Positions 47,237 through 61,700 of a DNA stretch of 64,000 nt are shown here, piece by piece. Source of the DNA: Megaleporinus macrocephalus (lineage: Eukaryota; Chordata; Actinopteri; Characiformes; Anostomidae); contig CM038702.1 in the NCBI GenBank assembly GCA_021613375.1, positions 27,325,349 to 27,389,348 on the forward strand. Reading direction: 5' to 3'. The position numbers and the translations under genes were made by a program. The notes under the pieces were generated by a model, which searched no databases, had not been told where the DNA came from, and saw nothing but the letters and a program-made list of their open reading frames with translations. Positions within the stretch are counted from its first letter, which is position 1; every line of letters begins with the position of its first letter.

Positions 47237-49940
47237 GGTTAAGCTTTAATGTGGGATGTGACTAGGCTATAATCAGCTGAGGTGAAAAGTAGGTGTGTAA
47301 ATTTGTAGTGTATTCATTGGGAACAAAGCTGCTAGGATGCTGCATATCATCAGGTGTGCTGTAACTAGTCATTGGTTTTACAGACCTCTTACCGTAATGT
47401 GACCACTCTCCATGATTACTAAAGCCTGTGTAATTTTTCCAGCTTGGCTGGGAGGGAGCCGAGCTGTGTAATTTTCCTGATGTTGTGGATTTTAACTAGC
47501 CCTTTAAGGCCCATGACCACCTGTAGATCCACCCATATGAGCTGCTTAACACTGGACAGGCCGAGATGGTCATTTTGATGGTCACTTTTTCAATATTTGT
47601 CAATGTGGTCATTTTGACAAAATACCCCTCCCATGCCTGCTGACTTTCACTAAATCAGAGTATGTTTTAGTCTAATATTACTATCAGTACAATATTACAA
47701 AGCACAGACAGTTCTGTTCTACCTACTCAGGCCATTATTGGTCAGTTGGTGTGGACTGATCTTTCCTGCAGCTCCAGTGAGTGTGACGTTATTTTGCCAG
47801 CTGTTATTCAGTAATTCTCTAAAGGACACCTTTACAGCCTTTCTGGTAGGTATGGAATTCTGGTGTTAAAATCCCTCCGCCTGTGCCTGGATGCGATTCC
47901 ACGAACTTCACAGACCCTTTTTTTGACCATCTCCTGTCCCTGAAAGTGTTTTAACCTGCTTGTGGGACCTGGGGCTACAGGTGGTCCTATGAGTCTAGTC
48001 ACACTCGGAGTCTAAAAACATAAAACCTGTTTTTAATAACGGGGCAAGATCAGACTGCACCTAAAAATGTGAGTGGTCCGTTCATGTGCTACCTTTAATA
48101 GGCTACTACAGTTATGAGCTCATTGCATTGACATTTTCATACAGCCTGTTTTAGCCTTTGTAGAATAAAAAACATTGTAAAGAGCTAATTTTAAAACAGT
48201 TTTATCTTTTAACTGGCGCTTCAAACTGAAACAGGAGAGTAACGGTTGCTGTGCAGCAATTGGAGGGCTGACAAAAGAAGGTCGAGTTTGGTGAAGGTCA
48301 TGTGATTTGAATGGCTATAATAAGAGGAAGCACACTGTAAGGAAATCTCAGAAAACATTCCCATACTAAAATATTTCTTCCCATCTGATTAGTTCCAGTT
48401 AGTTAGAGGCTCTGAATTACTAGGGACCATCGAACGGCCCTGATAAGCCTATGTTTAAGAGTGAGTCACGGGTTAGATTTCTTGTCGGAGTGATAGCAGC
48501 CCATTGGTAGCCTTCACATGCAATAGTTATCCTGCTCTGTGGAAAGAAAGAAGCAAACTTGAAGACATCAAACATCACGACTGATCGACTACATTTGGGG
48601 GAATGTTGACTTTTTCCCAAAGTAAACCTTTTTTCTAGGTAAACAACAGTGGGTTGTATAGAAATATCCCTTCACATCAAATTAGAATCATATTTAATAA
48701 TAATCATAATAAGAATAATAATAAGAAGAAAATACTAAAATAATGAGTAAAACTAGAGTATGTTCAAATAGACAAAATACACAGTATTATTTGCAGTTTT
48801 CATACCTGCTTTGACTCCTCAGTACTTCATTAAGCTTAATCAAGATTGCTGCTGAAGGAACTAAATACATTCATACAATGTCTGGGGTGTCCAGGAGAAA
48901 TCTGGAATTTCACTCTGTTCTCAATTTGGGAGTCAAGATATGATCCACTTCTTTCACAATAAGATATTTTTGTTACTTTATATTGTATGTATGATTATTT
49001 ACATCTGTTCTAATAATATCTGGTGTTTATACTGATGCCAGTCACTTATTGCCAAGGTAAAGGGTTTTAAACAATAAATGGATGTGCCTTAAATCATCAA
49101 ACTAGTATATAAACAGGCATTGTGAAATCACTGTGAGCTGATGCTATAAGTTGCTCTTGACTGAAGGACATCATCACTGCCTCTCCAGTCACCTGGAGTA
49201 CTTTCTGGTGTTTCTGGAGAAAAGAGTCTCCACAATGATGCTGAAGGTTGTTTTACATCTGAAAGCAAGTTGTTTCATATGTGTATCTTTAACAGTCAAG
49301 CCCTTATCTAAGCCTATAGTTTTATACATATTACAGTTGTTCACGCTATCAGAATCTGCTGAGAACCTGTGGAGCTTCTTGGCTTACAGACTGAGACCCA
49401 GTATAGCCAGAAGCAGCTTGCCAAGCAAAGGGTTTGATAGGCTCTGAAAGCTGGGTAGTCTCCTTTTAACCCTTTGGCCCTTTAATTGTTTGGTCCTTCA
49501 CCAACAATCTAGACCAACTCATCTCAGACTGCAAATCTCTACAAGTGAGATAAGGGAATCAGTATGTTTTCCACTGTATATACGTCATGCAATTACTGGT
49601 GGTATACCAGTATAACAGCTTAAAAAGAATTTTAAGCAATATACCTGGCAAATCAACATATCGTCCACCACTCACTTTAGTACGATTTTTTTTGTTCATA
49701 AATATACACTGTGACTTGTGATGTTCTCACCTCAAGTTTAGAATTTTTATTGACCCATATATATCAAAGTCAGAATGCTGATCTGGGGTCAGACCACAGC
49801 TTTCATATAACAGTGAACATACTTACAGACCTGAGTAAACCTGATCTCAGTGTTTTTACTTTGAAATGCTCGATATATGGCCCATTGTCTTTTAAACACT
49901 GCAACATCTCTCTACAGGTCTCTGAGTGGCTAGGACGGGT
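47236..49940. other. Noncoding DNA
   Basis: No gene, RNA or repeat recognised with confidence. An open frame at 49151-49447 (98 codons) has no family resemblance I can name. Confidence 0.4.
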
Positions 49941-49944
49941 CTGG

Positions 49945-50265
49945 GTGTTTTAAAAAAGCGAAATGCGAAGATGCTGAGCAGGATGGAGAAAAATCCGCCC
50001 ACAAGGAGCTAATAGCAGGGGAAAGCGGGGAGGGGTGGTGGGCCTTTTGGCAAACTTTAGCAAGATGCTCCGCTGAATGTTTGCACAAACGGGCCTGCAC
50101 CTACTAATTATGGTAATGGAGGGCTGACGTAGAGACAAACGTTTGCGGTGGAATGGATCTCGGGACGAGGTCACGGCTAAAGCTCCGCTGTCCTGATCCA
50201 ACCTCGCAACGGCCAACAATTTGTCTTTTTCCCTACAGTCAGCGTGATGATGCACACAAATCAAC
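49945..50265. other. GC-richer island, candidate conserved noncoding element
   Basis: About 300 bases are markedly less AT-rich than the surroundings, free of simple repeats, and contain several clustered sites (CTAATTATGG homeodomain-type site near 50102, TGACGTA near 50127). No exon signals were seen. Conservation cannot be judged from one sequence. Confidence 0.25.
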
Positions 50266-50269
50266 AGAG

Positions 50270-50345
50270 CTAGAAGCCAGTTCAGCCAAAACGCAGATTT
50301 ACACAGTTTTCTCTCCCGTTAGCCCAAATCTAGTCGATCAGCCAA
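50270..50345 (+). repeat. Dispersed repeat shared with 30516-30600
   Basis: See 30516-30600. It directly abuts the MITE-like element on its right. Confidence 0.5.
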
Positions 50346-50394
50346 GACGTTTGGTAGAGGCAACACTGATCCAATATCATGAAAAGGTATTGGA

Positions 50395-50925
50395 CTGAAA
50401 AAAAGGACACATTTATTTTATTCTTTATAAAAACATTATAATTTGATTTTAAAAAGTTTGCCAAATAATCTAAACAATAATTTTTGGTGATCATAGGTGT
50501 TAAACCCAAAAAGTTCACAAATTTAAATGAAATATTTTTTGGATTTTCTAACTCTATATATACTTGTTGTCCAATGAATAACAAGTATCTCCAAAATGCA
50601 AACTTTACAGGAGAGGCCAGAAACTTATTTTACTTTCAATGTAAATCTATGGAACCAAATTTTTTTCCAAGCTGTTTTGAAGCACTTCTATTGGTCCATT
50701 CATCATGCAATTCTCACACAATGTAAATGACCATTACCATGTTCAAATGATGTAGAAGACTCAAAATTAACAAAAATGGAGATACATGTGTTTCATTGGA
50801 CAGCATAGATATATATTTATTTTATGTTGATATATAATATTTTATTTTACATTGTTTGTGTGTAATAAAGTCAAACAAACATCGTTAAACTGGGGTGCCC
50901 AAACTTTTGCATACGATTCTAGGAT
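50395..50925. repeat. MITE-like nonautonomous DNA element
   Basis: The right end GGGGTGCCCAAACTTTTGCA (50892-50911) is a terminal motif I recognise from fish nonautonomous elements. The interior (TTTCAATGTAAATCTATGGAACC and neighbours, 50633-50655) recurs inverted at 5525-5645. The words tgttgtccaatgaa (50564) and tttcattggacagca (50790) form an internal inverted pair. The left boundary is uncertain. Confidence 0.55.
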
Positions 50926-51796
50926 TTTTTACTGTATAAGTGAGGCTGCAGTATAGAAAATCACACCAGGTAAACCGTTTATAAAATCTATTGAACTACG
51001 TATAATTCTTGTTAGAGCAGTTCTCCGGGCTTAAAGTCTTTCAGTCATAACGACCAGTTTAAAGAGAACACTTTAAACACAATTTACATTTTCAAGTCTA
51101 GAGCAACAACATACCTGCGCTTGGTGACTCTGAATTTTGTGCTTCCAGCACTTTGTCATTACTACATTTGGTGACTTTATCTTGGAGAATAAAGTATTCA
51201 CTGAATTGAGTTTCTTTAAGTCTGTATGTGCGTTTCTTAATGTTAGTCTTTTACCTTTTCACTCGAACAAAGTGGAAACTACTTAGTCATCCATTCAAAT
51301 TGCATATCCCACTCCTATAGTGCCATTATGATAACTATTGGTCATTTCCATGAAATATTATAACTATTTTTGTTTTCTTAGGTTTACTATAATTCAGTAA
51401 GTTGGACCTTAACTGAGCTCTTTAGGTAACAGGTTAATATTTACAGATGTAAATATGTCCCTTGTCTGTTTATTCGTACCTGGCTAGGTTTATAAATATT
51501 AATATAAATTATAAGAATAATACAATAACTGTTACTACTCTATTCTGACTTGCTTGCAATATTTCTTGTAGACAGAGCATTTGGTAATAACACAAATCAT
51601 CTTCTGTTCTTGCTACTCAAGGTTCATGCCATTCAAGTGTTGACTGGTTGGTGAAACACTGCTTTGAAGAGATTTATTATTCCTAATCTCGTGCTCTGTG
51701 CCACGCTACTGCGGTGATTTACGCTCGAGTTGAGTTTATGTGAGCACAGCGCAGGTTAAATACCCCATAAATACCATCCTCCTCCGTTCCGAGCCC
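50926..51796. other. Noncoding DNA
   Basis: Nothing recognised. Confidence 0.4.
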
Positions 51797-51834
51797 CACC
51801 CATCTCCTAAAAATAAATAAAAAAAAAAAAAACA

Positions 51835-51874
<40 letters not shown>

Positions 51875-51877
51875 TAA
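51797..51877 (+). repeat. A-rich tract with (TA)n
   Basis: A-rich run from 51812 followed by about 12 TA repeats. Confidence 0.93.
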
Positions 51878-51879
51878 TT

Positions 51880-53379
51880 TGAAATCACTGCAAAAGTCTA
51901 ACAAACCCTCATTTAGGGTTTATAGCGTTCAGCTTAATAAGCTACTGGCTACTGTGCTTACGTAGAGATAGAGCTCCATAACAAGAATAATAAAGTTGTT
52001 AACACCACAATCTCATCAGCCCTTCTCTGCTTGCTATGGAACTAGAAAGCTGACTGGCCCTTTTTTTTAGGGAGTGGTACTTTCTTCAAAGTACTTTCTT
52101 AATCCTAAACTCCAGAACTCCATCCTAAACTCAGTGGGGGAAATGTAATAGATGTAGATAAGCACTGTGTCAGAGAACAGTCTTATTCCCGTATCTCTTT
52201 CGTTCTGCTTTCTTCCTTTCCTAATCTTTTAGTGTTGATTTTGCCCGATCATTTCCACTCTTTCTAGTAAGGCCTCCAACTCTTCCTCGTGGACCCCCCA
52301 CCCCCCCCCCCCAAAAGAACCAGATTAACCATCCCACAAAACCTAAATCTCTGAAAGTCATAGCTTCATCCAAGACTGGCAAACAATCTGTCTCACCAGA
52401 GGGAGAAAGAATAAAAGAGTTATGCAATAGGTTAGTCTTGAGAAAGTGTCTGCATAATGGTTTGAGTCTGCTCTTAATTTGACTCATGGGGTTAGTGAGT
52501 GTGAGTGTGTGTGTTATTCACTGTAGCGGGTTTGTTTCAAGCTTTCATGTGTGTGTTTGTTTCTTGGGTAATTCTGGAAGTGGACGAATGCTCTGATTTC
52601 TCTGAGGCTGCAATGTTATTTTAACTGGCACTGGCCCACTGGGTAGACTGAAACATGGTTAAAAAATGCAAAGCTGCATCCAAAGACCAAAATCACAGCA
52701 AAATGCTCTCAAAAAAATGAATGAATGGCTGCCGAGTGGTGTGGGGAAGAATCTGACTCATAGCAGAGTCATAGGGAGCAAGTATTACAATGATTCAACT
52801 GATAATTTCTCTTCTTTCTCTTTGTAAAGAATTTGCTAATGTAACATTGGTTAGCTGGGTAGCTACCACTACTGTTAAATGCATGTATGCCAGGAACATC
52901 CTGTAATAGATTCACGTTGATCATAAAGAATGAGTTAATTATATCTTTGATGCAGCTTAGATAGCGTTTAAGGTAAATGGAGAGAAAATGAAGGAAAATA
53001 GTTAAACTTGACCTTTCTTCTGACTTTTCCTTTCAGAAGTGAGATGTTTCCCAGTTTTACTGCGCAGCCAAAATATCCATCATATTGTGCATGTGGTCAG
53101 ATCAGTCCTTTCTCTGCTCTCTGGAATCTGTTTTTGCTTCAACTGTTCCTTGCCAACTGCCTCCGAGATAAACGGGCTTCATGCATCATTGGTTTATGAA
53201 AATTGGATGAGTTACTGTTCTGCAACCATTGCAGCAACATAATAGAGAACATATTGGAGAAGTTGACGGGGTTCATGTTATGTGCTTGTACCAGTTATAA
53301 GGAGGTGCATTGCCTTAGATTCTTAATAAGACTTTGGTTTCTGAAGAGCAGAATGATGCCCTGTTGTTTGATTCTATTA
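51880..53379. other. Noncoding DNA left of the satellite
   Basis: A run of about 12 C lies at 52300-52312. No gene recognised. Confidence 0.4.
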
Positions 53380-53954
53380 TACACACTCACTGTCCACTTT
53401 ATTAGAAACACCCACCTTCAACAAACATCAACTGGCCACTTTAGTAGAAACACCTACCCTGTATTTCCTCTCGCCGGCCATTGTATTAAAAACACCTACC
53501 CTGTACTTCCACTCACTGGTCACTTTATTAGAAACATCTACCTTGTACTTCCACTCACTAGCCACTTTATAAGACACATCTACCTTGTACTTACACTCAC
53601 TGGCCACTTTATTGGAAACATCTACTGTGTACTTCCACTCACAGGCCATTTTATTAGAAACATCTACCTTGTACTTCCACTCACTGGCCACTTTATTACA
53701 AACATCTACCCTGTACTTCCACTTACTGGCCACTTTATTAGAAACATTAACCTTGTACTTTTACTCACTGGCCACTTCATTAGAAACAACCATACCATGG
53801 CACTTCCTCTCGCCGGCCACTTTTTTAGAAACATCCTACCATGTACTTGCCTTTACTGGCACTTTCTTAGAAAAAACCTTCCTGTATTTCTCTCACCGGC
53901 CATTGTATTACCAACATCTACCTGTACTTCCACTTACTGGCCCTTATTAGAAAT

Positions 53955-56900
53955 ACCTACCTTGTTACTTTCCGTCTTCACAGGCCACTTTATGAGAACA
54001 TCTACCCTGTTACTTCCACTTACAGGCCACTTTATTAGCAAAACCTTCATGCACTTCCTTCTCGCCAGGCCACTGTATCTAAAAAACACCTACTTGTACT
54101 TCCACTCACTGAGCCACTTTATTAGAAACACCTACCATGTCTTTCTAGTCATGGCACTTTATTAGAAACATCTACCCTGTACTTTCCACTCTACTGGCCA
54201 CTTTTTTTAGAAAACACCTACCTATTGTATATCACTACTGGCCATTTATTAGAAACACCTACCTTGTGTACTTACACTCACTGGATAACTGTTATTAGAA
54301 TACACCTACCTGTGTATTACATCACTGGCCACTTTATTAGAAAACACTACTTGACTTACCTCACTGGCACATTTTTATTAGACACACATACTTGTTTCCA
54401 CTCACTGGCCACTTTATTAGAAACATCTCTCTTGTACTTACACTCACTGACAACTATATTAGGAAACATCTTCTTTGTACTTACACTCACTGGCCACTTT
54501 ATTAGAAAGACCTACCTTGTACTTACTCTCACTGGCCATTTTATTAGAAACACATACCTTTGTACTTCCACTCACTGGCCACGTTATTAGAAACATCTAC
54601 CCTGTACTTCCACTTTACTGGCCACTTTATTAGAAACATCTACCTTGTATTTCCATCACTGCCACTTTATTAGAAAACACTCTACATGAACTTTCCGTCA
54701 CTGGCCACTTATTAGAAACTCCTTACCATGGTCTTTTCAGTCACTGGCCACTTCATTAGAACATCTACCTTGTACTTCACTACTGCACTGTATTAGAAAA
54801 CACCTACCATGCACTTCTTCGCCAGCCACTGTAGTGAAAAACACAGAATTGTACTTCCATCACTGGCCAGTTATTCGAAACTCCTACCTTGTACTTTACA
54901 CTCCCTGGCTACTGTAATTAGAAACACCTACATGTACTTGCCCTTCATGGCACTTTCTTTGAAACACCTACCTTGTATTACACTTTACTGGCCAGTTTAT
55001 AGAAACGCCTACCTTGTACTTAGACTCACTGTGCTTACTGTATTGAAAAAAACACCTACCTTGTAGTCACTTACAGGCCACTTTATTAGAAAACACCTAC
55101 CATGTACTTTCCGTCACTGGCCACTGTATTAGAAACACCTTACATTGTACTTACCACTTACTGGACCTCTTTTATTGAAACATCTACCCTGTACTTCCCT
55201 CACTAGCCACTTTATTAGAAACGCCTTACCTTGTACTTACACTCACTGGCTATCTTGTATTAGAAACACCTCACCTTTGTTATTTCGTCACTGGCCACTT
55301 CATTAGAAACACTACCATGTATTTCACTCACTGGCAACTTTGATTAGAAACACCTAATGCACTTCCTCTCGCAGGCCACTGTTTTAAAAAAACACTTCCT
55401 TTGTTACTTACACTCACTCGGCACTTTATTGACAGACAAGTCTACCATTGCAGCTTCCTCTCGTTGGCACTTATTAGAACAACCTACCTTTGGTCTTACC
55501 ACTCACCTGGCCTTTTTATTAGATACACGACCTGGATTTTATGTACTTACCAACTCACTGGCAATGTATTAGAAACCACCTACCTTTGTACTTTCACTCA
55601 CTGGCCACTTTCTTAGAAACACTACCTTGTACTTACACTCACTGGCCATTTTATTAGCAACACATTACCTTGTACATTCCACTCCACTGGCCACTTTATT
55701 AGAACATCTACCTTGTACTTACACTCACTGGGCCATTTATTAGAAACATCTACTTTGTACTTACACTCACTGGCCACTTTTGATTAGAAGGGACCTACCT
55801 AGTACTTAACTCACTGGCCATTTTTTTAGAAACACTACCTTTGTACTTTCATCACTGGCCACTTTATTAGAAACATCTTACCTGTACTACCACTTACTGG
55901 CCACTTTATAGAAACTTTCTACCCTTGTATATCCACTCACTGGCCAACTTTATAAGAAACACCTACCATGTACTTTCGTCACTGGGCCACTTTATTAGAA
56001 ACACCTACATGTTCTTTCGTACTGGCCACTTCATTAGAAAACATCTACCTGTACTTCCACTCACTGGCCACTTTATTAGTAACACCTACATGCACTTCCC
56101 TCGCCAGCCACTGTATTAAAAAACCTACCTTGTTACTTCCACTCATGGCCAGTTTATTAGCAACTCCTACTTGTACTTACACTCACAGGCTACTGTATTA
56201 GAAACACCTACCATGTCTTTCCTTCACTGCCACTTTATTAGGAACCCTTACCTTGTACTTACACTTACTGGCCAGTTTATTAGAAACGCCTACCTTGACT
56301 TAGACCTCCACTGGCTACTGTATTAGAAAACATACCTTGTACTATAACTTACTGGCCACTTTATGTAGAATCGACCTACCATGTACTTTCCGTCACTGGC
56401 CAACTTTATAAAACATCCTACATTGTACTTAAACTTACTGGCCACTTTATAGAAACATCTACCTGTACTTCCCTCACTAGCCACTTTATTAGAAAACACC
56501 TACCTTGTATTACACTCAATGGCTACTGTATTAGAAATAACCTACCTTGTACTTTCCGTCACTGGCACTTCATTAGAAACACCTACTTGTACTTTCACTC
56601 ATGGCCACTGTATTAGAAACACCTACCATGCTCTTACTCCGTACGGCCATGTATTAAAAACACCTACCTTGTACTACACTCACTGGCCACTATATTAGAA
56701 ACACCTTACATGCACTTCCTCTTGGTTGGCCACAATTTTAGAAACACCTACCTTGTAACTTAACATCACTGGCCATTTTATTAGAAAACACATACTATGT
56801 ACTTTCCACTCAATGGCCACTGTATTAGAAAACACCTACTTGTACGTACATCACTGGCCACTTTATTAGAAAAACACCTACCTGTGTATTACACTCACTG

Positions 56901-58060
56901 GCCTTTTATTTGAACCACATACCTTGACTTCCAACTCACTGGCCACTTTATTCGAACAGTCTACCTTGTAACTTACACTCAATGGCCTACTTTATTAGAA
57001 ACATATCTTCTTTTGTACTTAACACTCACTGGCCACTTTATAGAAACACATACCTTGTACTTCCACTCACTGGCCAGTTTCATTAGAAACACATTACCTT
57101 GTACTGCCACTCACTGGCCTCTTTATTAGAAACATTCTACCTGTACTTTCCACTTACTGGCCATTTATTAGAAACCATCTACTTGTATTTCCACTCATGG
57201 CCACTTTTATAAGAACACCTACAATGTACTTTCCCGTTCACTGGCCACTTTATTAGAAACACCTACCATGTTCTTTCAGTTCACGGGCAACTTCATTCGA
57301 AAATTTTACTTGTACGTCCACTCACTGGCCACTTTATTAGAACACTACCATGCACTTCCTCTCGCGGCCACTGCATTAGAAAAAACCTACCTTGTACTTC
57401 CACTCCACTGGCCAGTTTATTGGTAGAATACTCCTTACTTGTACTTACACTCTCTGGCTACCTGTATTAGAAAACACCTACCATGTACTTTCTCTTTCAT
57501 GGCCACTTTTTTGAAAGCACCAACTTTGTACTTACACTTACTGGCACCAGTTTATTAGAAACTCCTACCTTTGTACTTTACACTCTCTGGCTATCTATAA
57601 TTTAAAACACCTACATGTTTTTCCTTAACTGGCCACTTCATTAGAAACATCTTCCTGGTACTCCACTCACTGGCACTTTATTAGAAAACACCTACCATGC
57701 ACTTCCTCTCGCCAGCCCACTGTAGTTAAACACCTACCTTGTACTTCCACTCCACTGGCCAGTTTTTAGAAACTCTACATTGTTACTTACCTCATGTTAC
57801 TGTATTAGACACACCTACCTTGACTTTCCTTCATGGCCACTTTTATTTAGAAACACCTACCTTGTACGTACACTACTGGCCCAGTTTATTAGAAACTCCT
57901 ACCTTGTACTTAGGACTCATCTGGCTACTGTATTTGAACACTCCATGTTTCTTTCCTTATCTGCACTTATTAGAAACACGCTACTTGTACTTACACTACT
58001 GGCCATTTATTAGGAACACACCTACCATGCACTTCCTCTGCGGCAACTGTATTTAAAACA
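53955..58060 (+). repeat. Indel-noisy part of the 42-bp satellite
   Basis: Units here vary between roughly 38 and 46 bp because of scattered one-base insertions and deletions, often in homopolymers (ATCTACCCTGTTAC, TTTTTTTAGAAAAC, GGGCCAC). Flanking units on both sides keep the 42-bp period almost exactly. The abrupt boundaries point to uncorrected long-read sequence used to bridge the array. Confidence 0.75.
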
Positions 58061-58107
58061 TCTACCATTGTACTTCCAATCACTGGCCACTTTATTAGAA
58101 AACACCT

Positions 58108-58611
58108 ACATTGTACTTACACTTACTGGCCACTTTATTACAAACATCTACCCTGTACTTCCACTCACTAGCCACTTTATTAGAAACACCTACCTTGTAC
58201 TTACACTCACTGGCTACTGTACTAGAAACACCTACCTTGTACTTTCCGTCACTGGCCACTTCATTAGAAACACCTACATTGTACTTACACTTACTGGCCA
58301 CTTTATTACAAACATCTACCCTGTACTTCCACTCACTAGCCACTTTATTAGAAACACCTACCTTGTACTTACACTCACTGGCTACTGTATTAGAAACACC
58401 TACCTTGTACTTTCCGTCACTGGCCACTTCATTAGAAACACCTACATTGTACTTACACTTACTGGCCACTTTATTACAAACATCTACCCTGTACTTCCAC
58501 TCACTAGCCACTTTATTAGAAACACCTACCTTGTACTTACACTCACTGGCTACTGTATTAGAAACACCTACCTTGTACTTTCCGTCACTGGCCACTTCAT
58601 TAGAAACACCT
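58108..58611 (+). repeat. 168-bp higher-order repeat within the satellite (three copies)
   Basis: A four-unit block containing TTACAAACATCTACCCTG recurs with the CAAACATC word at 58141, 58309 and 58477, exactly 168 bp (4 x 42) apart and nearly identical. Confidence 0.92.
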
Positions 58612-58740
58612 ACCATGTACTTTCCGTCACTGGCCACTTTATTAGAAACACCTACCAAGCACTTCCTCTCGCCGGCCACTGTATTAAAAACACCTACCTT
58701 GTACTTCCACTCACTGGCCACTTTATTAGAAACACCTACC

Positions 58741-61700
58741 ATGCACTTCCTCTCGCCAGCCACTGTATTAAAAACACCTACCTTGTATTTCCACTCACTG
58801 GCCAGTTTATTAGAAACTCCTACCTTGTACTTACACTCACTGGCTACTGTATTAGAAACACCTACCATGTACTTTCCTTCACTGGCCACTTTATTAGAAA
58901 CACCTACCTTGTACTTACACTTACTGGCCAGTTTATTAGAAACTCCTACCTTGTACTTAGACTCACTGGCTACTGTATTAGAAACACCTACCTTGTACTT
59001 ACACTTACTGGCCACTTTATTAGAAACACCTACCTTGTACTTACACTTACTGGCCACTTTATTAGAAACACCTACCATGTACTTTCCGTCACTGGCCACT
59101 TTATTAGAAACACCTACATTGTACTTACACTTACTGGCCACTTTATTAGAAACATCTACCCTGTACTTCCCCTCACTAGCCACTTTATTAGAAACACCTA
59201 CCTTGTACTTACACTCACTGGCTACTGTATTAGAAACACCTACCTTGTACTTTCCGTCACTGGCCACTTCATTAGAAACACCTACCATGTACTTTCACTC
59301 ACTGGCCACTTTATTAGAAACACCTACCATGCACTTCCTCTCGCCGGCCACTGTATTAAAAACACCTACCTTGTACTTACACTCACTGGCCACTTTATTA
59401 GAAACACCTACCATGCACTTCCTCTCGTTGGCCACTTTATTAGAAACACCTACCTTGTACTTACACTCACTGGCCATTTTATTAGAAACACATACCTTGT
59501 ACTTACACTCACTGGCCACTTAATTAGAAACATCTACCTTGTACTTACACTCACTGGCCACTTTATTAGAAACATCTACTTTGTACTTACACTCACTGGC
59601 CACTTTATTAGAAACACCTACCTTGTACTTCCACTCACTGGCCATTTTATTAGAAACACATACCTTGTACTTCCACTCACTGGCCACTTTATTAGAAACA
59701 TCTACCCTGTACTTCCACTTACTGGCCACTTTATTAGAAACATCTACCTTGTACTTCCACTCACTGGCCACTTTATAAGAAACACCCACCATGTACTTTC
59801 CGTCACTGGCCACTTTATTAGAAACACCTACCATGTTCTTTCAGTCACTGGCCACTTCATTAAAAAACATCTACCTTGTACTTCCACTCACTGGCCACTT
59901 TATTAGAAACACCTACCATGCACTTCCTCTCGCCGGCCACTGTATTAAAAAAACCTACCTTGTACTTCCACTCACTGGCCAGTTTATTAGAAACTCCTAC
60001 CTTGTACTTACACTCACTGGCTACTGTATTAGAAACACCTACCATGTACTTTCCTTCACTGGCCACTTTATTAGAAACACCTACCTTGTACTTACACTTA
60101 CTGGCCAGTTTATTAGAAACTCCTACCTTGTACTTACACTCACTGGCTACTATATTAGAAACACCTACCATGTACTTTCCTTAACTGGCCACTTCATTAG
60201 AAACATCTACCTTGTACTTCCACTCACTGGCCACTTTATTAGAAACACCTACCATGCACTTCCTCTCGCCAGCCACTGTATTAAAAACACCTACCTTGTA
60301 CTTCCACTCACTGGCCAGTTTATTAGAAACTCCTACCTTGTACTTACACTCACTGGCTACTGTATTAGAAACACCTACCATGTACTTTCCTTCACTGGCC
60401 ACTTTATTAGAAACACCTACCTTGTACTTACACTTACTGGCCAGTTTATTAGAAACTCCTACCTTGTACTTAGACTCACTGGCTACTGTATTAGAAACAC
60501 CTACCTTGTACTTACACTTACTGGCCACTTTATTAGAAACACCTACCATGTACTTTCCGTCACTGGCCACTTTATTAGAAACACCTACATTGTACTTACA
60601 CTTACTGGCCACTTTATTAGAAACATCTACCCTGTACTTCCCCTCACTAGCCACTTTATTAGAAACACCTACCTTGTACTTACACTCACTGGCTACTGTA
60701 TTAGAAACACCTACCTTGTACTTTCCGTCACTGGCCACTTCATTAGAAACACCTACCATGTACTTTCACTCACTGGCCACTTTATTAGAAACACCTACCA
60801 TGCACTTCCTCTCGCCGGCCACTGTATTAAAAACACCTACCTTGTACTTACACTCACTGGCCACTATATTAGAAACACCTACCATGCACTTCCTCTCGTT
60901 GGCCACTTTATTAGAAACACCTACCTTGTACTTACACTCACTGGCCATTTTATTAGAAACACATACCTTGTACTTACACTCACTGGCCACTTTATTAGAA
61001 ACATCTACCTTGTACTTACACTCACTGGCCACTTTATTAGAAACATCTACTTTGTACTTACACTCACTGGCCACTTTATTAGAAACACCTACCTTGTACT
61101 TCCACTCACTGGCCATTTTATTAGAAACACATACCTTGTACTTCCACTCACTGGCCACTTTATTAGAAACATCTACCCTGTACTTCCACTTACTGGCCAC
61201 TTTATTAGAAACATCTACCTTGTACTTCCACTCACTGGCCACTTTATAAGAAACACCTACCATGTACTTTCCGTCACTGGCCACTTTATTAGAAACACCT
61301 ACCATGTTCTTTCAGTCACTGGCCACTTCATTAGAAACATCTACCTTGTACTTCCACTCACTGGCCACTTTATTAGAAACACCTACCATGCACTTCCTCT
61401 CGCCGGCCACTGTATTAAAAAAACCTACCTTGTACTTCCACTCACTGGCCAGTTTATTAGAAACTCCTACCTTGTACTTACACTCACTGGCTACTGTATT
61501 AGAAACACCTACCATGTACTTTCCTTCACTGGCCACTTTATTAGAAACACCTACCTTGTACTTACACTTACTGGCCAGTTTATTAGAAACTCCTACCTTG
61601 TACTTACACTCACTGGCTACTATATTAGAAACACCTACCATGTACTTTCCTTAACTGGCCACTTCATTAGAAACATCTACCTTGTACTTCCACTCACTGG

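Noticed and set aside
49151..49447. 98-codon plus-strand frame
   Set aside because: Looks superficially protein-like but has no family I can name and no exon signals.
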